Origin: Saccharina japonica
Taxonomy: Eukaryota > Sar > Phaeophyceae > Laminariales > Laminariaceae
Length of the DNA: 64,000 bases
Direction: 5' to 3'
Assembly: GCA_008828725.1 (NCBI GenBank)
Contig: MEHQ01001776.1
Coordinates: forward strand, 249,001 to 313,000
Shown: positions 18,501 to 30,500 of the stretch, one piece after another
How the letters are laid out: each line of letters begins with the position of its first letter
How positions within the stretch are numbered: the first letter of the stretch is position 1
Position numbers and translations under genes: made by a program
Notes under the pieces: model-generated
Database searches by the model: none
What the model saw: only the letters and a program-made list of their open reading frames with translations
What the model was told of the DNA's origin: nothing

Positions 18501-21500
18501 AACTAGAAAGAGGGTCCTTCAGTTTTTGGCGCGTGTCAAAAATAGGAACTCTTCCATTCCCTCGTAAAAATGGCGTAGACAAAAGTCCGTACCATATAAT
18601 ATGTATGCTGACAGAACATTGACCTTATCGCGGTGTCGATCGTTCCACGCACGGTACCGGCCAGGAAGAAGAGGAGGAAGAAGACCTCGTAGCTCTTCAC
18701 GCTGAATTGCTGAAGGCCTCGCAAGCGTCGAACAATGCTGCTGCCGTTGCGGCCGGGAAGGGGGGTGGCGGCAGCGGGGGCACGGCTGGCCCGGCGGGGG
18801 GGAAGACCGGGATCATCGGCGTGGGGGACAAGGTGGACGGTCGCTTTGAGGCGGGGGCGGAGTGGTTCCCTGCCATCGTTACCAAGGTGAGAAGTATCGA
18901 GGTGCCCGAAGAGGCGTGTCGTGGTAGGGGTGCGGGGGGGGGGGGGGGGGGGGTNGCGAAGCGCGAACCATAAATCGATAGCTCGATGCGCAAACCGTCC
19001 TCCTACGTATCGGTGTTGGGATCAGGGTTCTTGGTGCACTACGAGTACACATTAAAACCTATATAAAATAATAGCTGGGTGTGCAGTAAATTTCCACCCA
19101 GATTTCCACCCAGCGGGGTGCACCGTTTTTTTTCGCATTGAACATATAGTAGTTTAGTTGTGGTAGTGCAAAGATCCTAGCTTTTTATGAAAATAATTAC
19201 GTTATTCAACGTTCATGTAATAAATAATAAAAAACGAGAAAACCTGCCATCCCCCAGTAAATTGATTTTCTACTGCGACACTCATATACAAGAAGCGGGG
19301 ACATTCGTGAACCCTTCATTATAAAAATAATTACGATTGTTCAATACTAACAAAAAAGCAGAAAATCGGCCATCCCCCCGCAAATAGGTTTTGTACAATT
19401 AATAATATGACACTCACACAAAAGAAGCTGGAAAGATAGGTGAACCTTCAGTATAATAGGTCGCTGAACACACAGTAGTAGCAGTAGTACGAAGATCCTA
19501 GCTTTTTATTGTTGGAAAATGAAAAACATAGGTTTTGCCAGGTTTTGCTGGGTGCTTTCACAGGCAAAAGGGTAATAATGTGGTGCTGCGGTTTCCTGAA
19601 ACCGGGGAGATAGGTGCGATTTATACGTTCCAAATATTCCTAATTAATTACAGTTACTCAACGTATCCACCATGTAGATTGGTAGAAACAATACCGATTT
19701 GCCGCATATAAGCTGGGTACGAACTGCGAACTGGCTACACATGCACTTCTAATAATGCACTCCTGCTGTACGTACTGCTGTGCTGTTATATACTGCGAGG
19801 CTATATTTATAGCAGCTGCAACCCGAGTACGAAATTTTTGCTTTATTTTCAAAAAGAGCAACAGTCACTTTAGCGACAATTCCTCTTGCGTTCATCGTGG
19901 TTTTGCGTTGCTGCTGTACTTCTTTCTGCGCATTTCATGCGCTGACTTCCAGCTAATGGCAACGCATTCAATGCCAGTAACGTGTGTTGCAACTACTCGT
20001 ATGCTTGCTTTATTTGTTGTCAACCTTTGTCTCCTGATAATTCATGAATTCGGATGGAACCCTTGGCATTCCTTTCAATTTCTTTTTTCGTTTATGTCGG
20101 ATNGAACAGTTCCAACTCCTTCCCTGCCCTACCCGAAGCATGGGTGCCGGCGAATGCCGGCACCCATGCGGAGCCCTTGTATCATCTACAGATAGATCAT
20201 CTACGTATATATGTCGCCTACAGATAGAGCATCTACTGCTGTAGATCCTACGATAACCTGCCGAAATGAGTTGTCGTGCAAGGATATGTATAGTGCAGAT
20301 CCAACCCAGGAAACATGCAATGGATCATGCAGATTATACGGATCCCACCCGGCAAAATGAGCTAGATCATACAGATTATACAGATCATACAGATCATACA
20401 GATCATGGAGATGAGGGATACATCTGCCCTGATATATCTTGATCATGAATTGGGAATGATCGAACGATCTGTCCAATGATCTGTGTGAAACCCTCCCACA
20501 AGTTTGAGCCGGAAAGTACAAGCGATCGACTAAAATTAGGTAAGTGTAGCTGTCGCCATATAGAAACTCGCGGAGCAGACTTTTTGCACCTGGCGTCGTC
20601 GACTTGTGTGCATTGGTGTACACGGCGGGCGTAGAATCGGCTTCAGGCAGCTTGAAAGGGGTCCCTATTTTCTTGGCCCCGTCAACAAAAGAAAATAAAA
20701 AACTCACGCGGTATATAACTGTCGTCAACTTGTGTGCGTTCGTGGGTGGGCGGCATACGGCGGACGCTTCAGAAAAAAAAACTAGAAAGAGGGTCCTTCA
20801 GTTTTTGGCGCGTGTCAATAATAGGAACTCTTCCATTCCCTCGTAAAAATGGCGTAGACAAAAGTCCGTACCATATAATATGTATGCTGACAGAACATTG
20901 ACCTTATCGCGGTGTCGATCGTTCCACGCACGGTACCGGCCAGGAAGAAGAGGAGGAAGAAGACCTCGTAGCTCTTCACGCTGAATTGCTGAAGGCCTCG
21001 CAAGCGTCGANGCAATGCTGCTGCCGTTGCGGCCGGGAAGGGGGGTGGCGGCAGCGGGGGCACGGCTGGCCCGGCGGGGGGGAAGACCGGGATCATCGGC
21101 GTGGGGGACAAGGTGGACGGTCGCTTTGAGGCGGGGGCGGAGTGGTTCCCTGCCATCGTTACCAAGGTGAGAAGTGTCGAGGTGCCCGAAGAGGCGTGTC
21201 GTGGTAGGGGTGCGGGGGGGGGGGGGGGGGGGCTTCATTTTCATGCATGGCCGTTGTCGTATGACCATAGACCCTCGCATCCCTACAATGCCGGGACGGA
21301 GCATGTCGGGTTTTCACCGACCAGGCAGACATTGCTAGCAACCAAGCGCGAAGGGCCGTGTGTGTGTGTGTGTGGGGGGGTGCTCATTAGTTCTCTGCCA
21401 TGATTACATCATGATTACATCATCACGACTGGTGCTACGGTAAAGGGGACATGTATACATCCTTTTTATTGGGCCGCTCATGGCCGGGCACGCGGCCAAG

Positions 21501-24500
21501 TGTCTTATGTACCTTACTTTCTTTGCGGTCTTACTTAGTCTTGCCATACTTATTTTCGGTCTTACGTATAGGCGGACACTCGGCCAAGTGCCCTATGTAC
21601 CTTATTTTCTTCGCGGTCTTACGTAGTCTTGCCATATTTATTTTCGGTCTTACCTACAGGCGTTTAAGCGTTAAGTTTTCGCCACAGTCAGTATGCATCG
21701 CCATGGGATTGTTTGATGCTGCTCTGTTGATATTCTGTGCCACCAAAATAAAGGGAGTTCCAATTCTAAGTGAGGTGCAGAGCTGCTCGCCCGATAGCGA
21801 AAATAATGGCACCATACCCCTACCGTAGCGTACTGTAGCGTACTGTAGCGTACTGTAGCCTACTGTAGCGTGTACTGTAGCGTACTGTAGCCTACTGTAG
21901 CCTACTGTAGCCTACTGTAGCTTACTGACGTATGCTACGGTAGAGGTGCACCATGTTTTTTTTTTCAGGGCTCCTCACTTGATGAGCTCTATACTAATAC
22001 TAAGTAATAGTAAGCCACCTGCCTTTGGAGGAAAATAAAAGTGGTACTGTTTGTACGTACATACCCGATGAAGACTAACCATGGCCTAGCTGCGCAACGA
22101 AAACTATTGCAACACAAGAATGAAAAGACAGACGATTTTGGGTTATAACCCCTTAAGAACTGGTCGCGCATGTTTGGGGACAGGCTACTTGGAATTAGTG
22201 TGGGATACTTTTGTCAGTTCTGAATGGGTTAAGGGGGGCTCGATCATCCAGAAACTTTTTCAGCCAAAAAAAGGTATATACCTACTACTGTAGGTGAGGA
22301 CTGTCGACAGTAGCCTTCACCGCACCACTGAATTATTATCTAGGATAAAGTATGGAAATCGGGGAATATTTTATCATATGCCTTTTTGTGAAAAAAAAAA
22401 AAAAAAGACGTACGATGGAAATCGGGGAATATTTTATTATATACCTGATACCTTTTACGTAGTATGGTCGGCCAATTTTTCAAGAATGGAAATCGGGGAA
22501 TATTTATATTTTATTATATACCTGGTACCTTTTACGTAGTATGGTCGACCAATTTTTCAAAAAAATAAAAACGACTGATTTTTTCGAGTCAAAGCTCGTG
22601 AGGGTTGTGGGGCGGGATCGGGGTTAGGGTTATAGGGTCAGGGTTAGTTTCTCGAGTAGTGTTTTCGGCGTTTTTCTAAATATTCGGTACAGTAACACTG
22701 GAACCACACGCGGGCCACAACCAAGTCCCGATTTCTATACTTTATCCTAGATAATAATTCAGAATTGCGGTAAAGGCGGCTCAATTTTAATGAATTCAGA
22801 GGTTGTCGACACCTCGTGAGGGGTGCTACATTGCTCCATGTCTCCACAAGGTTTTGTTTCACCCCCTAAATAACTGGTCCCACAAATTTGGGAACAAACT
22901 ACTTCGAATTAGTGTGGGATGTTTTTTTTCAGTTCTGAATGGGTTAAGCCCGCCTTATGCAAGCGGGGGGTTCCGACAACTGTGAAGTTTGCATGTACCG
23001 TATGGTGTCGCGAGATTAATGTATCGTGTGCGCACGCACGGTTTGGAGGAATTCGGCACCCTTCATAGTAGCCTGAATTGTTGCGAGCGTGTTTTGCCAT
23101 GCGGTGTGATGTTGATGTTATGTGGATATGACATGAGTGATGTGATGTGATGTGATGCAAGTGTGATGTTTTTTTTTTTTTTTTTTTGTCGTGTGTTCTG
23201 TTAAAACTTTTTTGTGGGAGTAACATGTATGGTATCATCTTATCTTGTCTCGGTTATCTACCAGTAAATTTTAATACCTTGCGCGTTATGTTATCTTCTG
23301 TTGCCTCGTTTCGTGTTATCTTGCCTCTTGGCCAGTACCAGGTACTGCACCTGGTATATTAATACCATCTTGTGTTATGTTATGATTTTATGTGACGCTA
23401 TGTTATGATACTTCGTATGTTATGTTATGTTATGTTATGTTATGTTGTGTTGTGTTGTGTTATGTTATGTTATGTTATGTTATGTTATGTTATGTTATGT
23501 TATGTTATGTTATGTTATGTTATGTTATGTTATGTTATGTTATGCTATGTTATGTTATGTTATGTTATGTTGTGTTGTGTTATGCTATGTTATGACGCCA
23601 TAATATGTTTATGTTACGGGATGTGATGTTATAGAATATGGCGCGATCTGCCACTCCAGCTGCAACGAACGGTAGCCAAGTTTGTCGTCTACGGCCACCT
23701 GATGGCACGTCATGTGTGTGTGTTCTTCACATTAAACCTTCCTTTCTACCCGTCGACATCCAGGGCGTGCTTGACTCGATATGACGTCATTTCATAATGT
23801 ATACGTACGTGGTGGGATTCGATGTGGTGTGGTTTTGTTTTTTTTCGTGGTGTAAATGCGGTGGTCTTGATACGATAATGACTGCTGTGCGTGTTGTTGG
23901 TGTTAAGCTCACCTGTTATGGGTTATGACCCTTAAAAAAAATGGGTCATGGCCCATAGAATATCACATTACCTCATAGCTACAGTAGTGCCGGTCGCCCC
24001 GGTGGGCTAGCAGGTAACCACGAAGCTTGTTAGCGTCAAGGTCGCGAGTTCGAGCCCCCCCGAGTGCATGCTCGTAGGGACTACTTCTCGCAAAAAATAT
24101 CTAGATAATAAATGGGATGGAAAAAAAAAAAAAAGTCCTAGCCTGTGATTACGCAAAGGCACAAGGGGTCCACAAGTACGGTATTCATGGGCAGGAAAAT
24201 TAAACCAAGTACCAGGATGGCGGCCAGTTCCATGAATTATTGTTCAAACACACAAAAAATGCTTTGTGGTGTGGTGTGATTTCGATACGAGGGGCCCAAC
24301 CGTAGCTATAAATAGCGTGTCTCTTCCCATGCGGTCATGAAATCTGCCGGGTATACAATACTTGTCCTTTGCTTGATTGTTGTTAGGCCCTTTTGAAACT
24401 CGCTTGGCCGCGACCTTGCCTGTCTCCGCGCTCAAGGTCGACACTTACAAACCTAAGTACCCATCTTTAAGTTGCACCCTCTCGAAGAACGTCGCCTCAT

Positions 24501-27500
24501 TGTGTTTCACCCGTATTTTAGTATCACCCCTACTTAAGTATTACCCCTACTTAAGTATCACCCCTACTTAAGTATTACCCCTCTTCAAGTGTTGCCCCTC
24601 TCTATTTAATTGTATGTCTTACCCCTATTTCAGTCTTACCCTTCTCGAAGTATTTTAGTTATTACCCCTCTTCAAGTTTTGCCCCTCTCTAAGTCTTGAC
24701 CCTGTTTTAAGCAAAGATCTCGGGAGACAGGACTTTCAATCCTTGACAGACAGCAGCTTTGCCTTAACATGCCGTGACTGACACCAAACTATTTGGTTTT
24801 AGTGTGGAACACTTCGTCCCTACACCCTTGACATCGCATGTGTTGCCTTGGTTGACATGTCTCCCGACATCTTTGGCTTTAAGTATTACCTCCTCATTAA
24901 TTACCACCCCTCTTCAGCGGTGCCCCTCTCTAAGTCGTAGTCTTACCCCTCTTTAAGTACCTCCCCTCATTAATTATCACCTCTCTTCACCCCTCTTTAA
25001 CCCCTTAAAAACGGGTCCCCCGTTCTTGGGGACAAACTACTTGAAATTAGTGTGGGATACATTTTTCAGTTCTGAATGGGTCAAGTACTGCTCCTTTTCA
25101 GGCGAGCATTGACACGGCTATGATATGTTTCCACTACCTTACCCACGCGGACTCACCACAAATTCTGTAATTCGGCACAGAACGCCTTGTAGAGCAGCCT
25201 TAACCCATCCATAACTGAAAAAAAAAACGTCCCACACTAATTCCAAGTAGTGTGTCCCCTTATTCGTGGGACCAGTTCTTAAGGGGTTAACCAATCAAAC
25301 GGCAACGTGTGCTTGTTTAAAAACAAATACACCCTGGCCTGCCGCAATTACTGGCGGTTCGATACGAAAAAACCTGATGCTTGTAGTAACGCGTGCGGCG
25401 TGCTTTCCTAACCAGCTGCTCCGCGTCCTCCTTATTTTTGCTCGCGCGATCGTAGACGTTGCACGGTGGTCTAGTGAACCTCCTGTACGACGATGGTGAG
25501 AGGGAGACGCGGGTGTCTCTCTCCCTTGTGCGGCACCGGGGGGCGCGTGCACGTGCTTCGCCGGGATCGGACTCCGTCTCCGATTCGGACAGCGAAGAAG
25601 GTGAGGGGGGGGGGACTCATGTCGTGCATGGCCGTAGTCGTGTGGCCATAGAAGGTGAGGGGGGGAGTACTCAGTATCCTTTGTTGCTTGCCGTAGTCAT
25701 TTGACCATTGACCACGCACTCCTTTCGAGACGGAGCAAGGTGAGGGGGGGGGGGAGTTCACACACGGAAGATATCATGATATATTAATAGATCATCTAGA
25801 TCCTGACGTTCGTATCTTCTGTCACGATCTAGATAATCTATAATACATCTTGTAAGTCGTGTTCCGTCACGATCTTCGGTAGATCATTTAGACCCTGTAA
25901 CTTCGTATTTTTTGTGACGACCTACTATTAATAGTACTAGATCATCTAGATCTTGTATTTCGTATTTTCAGGTATGATGTGGGTCCCGTAGTGGTTGGTT
26001 GTCGCACTGCAGATCGCGCTCGCCCTATACGTATAGGGGGGGGGGTACGATTTAAGATATATCAATTTGAGGGAAACACCTATTTAAGAGAAGGCAAATG
26101 GCTTGGCACGGGAATACTAAATAAAGCTATCAAATGCCGATTTTGTTTTAGCGGAAATATCTGTTCAACCCCTTAAGAACTGGTCCCACCTATTTGGGGA
26201 CAAACTACTTGGAATTAGTGTGGGATAAGCTTTTCAGTTCTGAATGGGTTAAAGGTCTATGATACTATGAATACGATAAACCTCACACAACCCTCCCCCC
26301 TGTTTAATAGTCCATAGAGACGGTTGGAGTGACCGCGCGCTTCACTATGTTGGCTGCCATCTCGGGGGCCCAAAGGGAATAAGCGAAGTGCCTGTTTAAG
26401 AGAAATACCCATTTAAGAGGGCTGCTATTACAGAGGACCATAGTAAACACTAGTAAATAGGACCAAATATTGTTACGTAAAAAGAGGGAAACATATAGGT
26501 TTTAGTGTTTACCGTAGGTCCTATTTACTACGGCCTCCCGTAATATGAATAGGCCTGACACACCCCTCTCTTGAAATGGTAGCCCCCTCTGTGTAGCTAT
26601 TCATAGTATAAACGGTTGGTGATACCGCGCTTTTTAGTGTTTTGGCCGCTATATATCTAGGGTTAGGGTTAGGCCCGAACGGGCTAAGAGAAATACCTGT
26701 TTAGTGTTTAGTCTCACGTGGAAAAACGTGCCGTTTCTTGGCGGATACACTGTTAGGGGTGCACGTCAAAAACAAAAAAACGATACCACACTAATTCCTG
26801 AAAAGGTTAAAAAACGAAAACAAACCAGCGCGGTGGGATTTCTTGACGAAAATACGATTAGCGAGTTTTACCTGATTTTAGTGTATCCCCCCTGTCTGGG
26901 TCTCGAAAATGGGTAGTAGGGTGTTGTAGTTTTTTTCACGTGCACCCTTTGATTGTTAGTTTTCTTTTTTTAATCCTCCGTTGGGATGAAGGGAAATGGA
27001 CTGCACCGATAGGATTTCTAACTGCAGCCCTACCTAGAGAAACGGTAAGGGTTAGGCGCTTGATTCTTCTCTCGTAACGGCTGGTTGGGATTCGAGCAAA
27101 GCGGGCCCGTATTCGCCCGTCTCTTTAACACGCCAGCGAAGATGAACTCTCAACTTTTACGGGAGAAAAAATGCTGAAAACGGGAAATCCTTTGCTTCAA
27201 AATGGCACCCTTGTACAAGAGGTTGCCTGACTGTGTGCGAAACCGTGTTCCACTTCATTTTCCACAGCCAAACACTGCAACAGCAGTGTAGCTATTTTAC
27301 TATTTTACCGATGAGCCATTATATTAATGGTTCGTACCTATCACTCTGGACGAAAATATAAGGAACGTTGGTGTATAAATATCAATACATAACGGTCCCT
27401 ACATTTCGTCCACGTGTTAGGTACCGCTGAAAAGGGCCAGGGCTATTTTTCTGTAGTGGAATACATTATTCACTGTACATTTTCGGAAGGCAACTACTTT

Positions 27501-30500
27501 AATACTTAAAGCGAATAACCCCCTTTTCCAAAATAAATACTCCCCCTGTTTAAAATGAATAATGCCTTTTTAAGATTACCGGTCCTCTTTTTAAACGTGA
27601 ATAGTCCCCTCTTACCAATTAACAATCCCTCGCTTTTAGTGGATAATCACCTTGTTTGTTTCCCTTCGTGCTATTTTTTTGCTGGAAGTGTTTTTGAGTG
27701 GTAAGCGTGCTCGGTGTTGAAGCTCATGCTGGTCATTGTCGGATGGCAAACCTACTGCAATACGTACGCGTTGTTCATACAGGTGCCTCGTGTAACATGT
27801 GCTTCGTCGAAACGTTGTCCCCGCCTTGCCGTCTTGCGCTGCGTGTCGCAGAACCAGCGCGCGCTTATCATAATATTCCAGTTGCTGGAGGAAGCAAGGC
27901 AAGGGGCAAGGGATGGGAGGTAAGCCGCCCTGACATACAGAACCTGGTACTCCGCAGAAAAGTCAGTGAAAAAATTGCCTGGTAAGCGCTTTCCACTGGC
28001 TGCTGTGTACTTTTTCTTTTCTTTTTTTGTTAATTTTCTTGTTTGGCGTTGTTTTTGCTTACCCCGATTTTAATTTGCGACGATTTTTTTTTTTTTTTGT
28101 TTGTGTATCTCACAGTCTGTAACCGCGTAATTTGTACCGCTTAGGATGAAGGATCAACACCAGCACGGACCCTGGGCGTCCTGATTTTCTTCGGGTAGAA
28201 AAACTAATTCATGTCTCACAGCAGTCTGTAACGACATAATGTGTACTTCATTCAAGATGAAGAACCAGGACGGACACTATTGAGAGGCGTGCTGATGTCT
28301 CCTGGTAGAAAAAACGGTTTCATGTGGAGACAAGACACACAGACACTTTCAAAGCAGCGACGGACGGATTGCATGAACTGGTGGCTGTTCTAAAAGGCAG
28401 CGGATCAAAACATTTGTTTGTGTTTCATATTTATAAATATACACGACAAGCGTGAGCTCGACCGAATTGTTACCAGCCCGTGTACATCTCTACCTTGTTA
28501 CTTGGAGACAACTACAGTACGTACATCTCCACCTTCTTATTGCTTATTGGAGACAAATTACTTGGGATTAGAGTTGAGTCACATTTGCAGATATATACAT
28601 ACAGGGGTGTACCTTTTTGTTCTTATTTTGTACGCTACTGTTCGTATTTTCACGATACTCTCGAGCATAACTCCCAACGTTTCACGCCTCAGACACAGTA
28701 TCGATTCCCACTTCCTGACCTAAATCTTTCAGGGCAGAGAGGATTCCTGATATGTATGATCTGTATGACCTGTATGATCTGTATGATCTGTATGATCTAT
28801 AGTTCATGTTGCCGGGTGGGATCCGTATGATGTGCATGATCTAGGACATATTTCCTGGGTTGGATCTGTACTATACAGATCCTGCGCAGCATCTCAAAAC
28901 GGCAGGTTAGGATGTAGATGATCTATCTGTAAATTATACATCTGTAGATGATCTATCTGTAGCTTTCTGGTACATCTTGTAGATGATCTGTCCGCCGTGT
29001 GCAAGGTTTTTTTCAATGTTCAGTGATCCTCCGAACTCATCGATAAACCCTCAGCTCTAGCTTTCAGCTTTGCAAGCTGCGTGGCGCATTTTATCATTAT
29101 TGTTCCAATTGCGTAATGTGAATACTATGTGCGACCCGTTTGGTTGGTCGATGCTTAGATTTTGCAAGCTGTGTCATACGTCGGCCGCGCATGTTATATT
29201 CTTGTATGCTCCTCTTATGTACCAATAGTGAAGGGCACACATGGCATTATGTGACACGAGTGGACGAGGGCAAAACGTGCTGAACCCTTCTGGCGGTTAA
29301 AATTCGAGGGACATACTCGTACCGTAGTGGGGGCGGGGGGAGAACAGCCTGCTATGTGACCCCGGAATCTTTGTTACGATTGTTAATATATATCATAGGG
29401 ATCTGAGTCACGACTGTTACTATCTATCGTAGGAGGGAGTAGGAGAGAGAAGCGCAAAGGTAGCAGATGGGATGATAAATGTATACTTCGTATATATAAG
29501 CACAATATCAGTGACTCTCCTGGATGTTGGCAGGTTGAAAAGGACCTTATCGTCCCTTAAGCCATCTATACGGTGAAGTAGGCATGTCATTTGTCCGATG
29601 TGTGAACTAGTTACTGTTAATAGCCCTCATTGGCGCGTGATTCCCGGAACATATTAGTACGCCACCCCCGACTATTATATTTTAAAGATGTGATTGTAGC
29701 GTGTGTACCAGCGCGTAGCTGATGTGTACGCTTAGACCCGCTTGTCGATGGCCGAACAGACACAGCCTAAAATTGAGGTAAGCGCGCGAAGCTCACTGTG
29801 AGGTGAGCTTGTACGAGAAGCTTCAAAGAGAAGAGAAGAAACGAAGATGATGAAGGTGACCCGAGGCCTTAGATGATACAGTACAGGACACCTAATAAGA
29901 AATAGACTAACGAGAAAGCCAACCTGAGATTGAGAGGGAAATAAAACATTCGGCAGTCGTTGTCTTGAAATTTAGTGTAGAAAGCACCCTCTCTCAAATA
30001 AGAAATCCAGCCTGGACCATATTTCCTGTTTCTTGTTAGGTGTCCTGCACTGTACCAGGTAGTCGATAACCCAGAAGCCAGAAAAAAGGACACGCCGCGC
30101 CCGTGTCCTATATATACGACTTATTTCAACCATTGTACTGCGTTGTAACGTACAGTAGATCGGACGCCAGCTTTATCATCCCCCAATCAAGCAGTAAGAA
30201 AAAAAACGATAAAATTAAAGCTGTCATCCATGTGCAATAAAGCCCGCCTCACAAGCGGCCCTTAGTAGGATGCAGCTCACCCTTCACGCGGTGTCTCGCC
30301 GAACATCCCACGGCGCTTCACGCTTGGTGCAAGCAATGTCCGCCTGGTCGGCGAAAGTCCGACGTGCTCCGCCCCGGCGTTGTGCATATAGGGCACGCGA
30401 GGCTCTATGGTCCTACGACTACGCCCATGCATGGCATGAGTACACCCCCCCCCCCCCCCCCACCAAACCAAGTTTTGGCCGATGCTGTTTTCAATTTCCC

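Noticed and set aside
17922-20728. Two identical 175-codon minus ORFs
   Set aside because: They lie within the duplicated segment and read through the GATCAT-core mobile element (DLYDLYDLY); no domain.
23392-23626. Plus ORFs reading CYVML repeats
   Set aside because: Direct translation of the (TTATG)n satellite.
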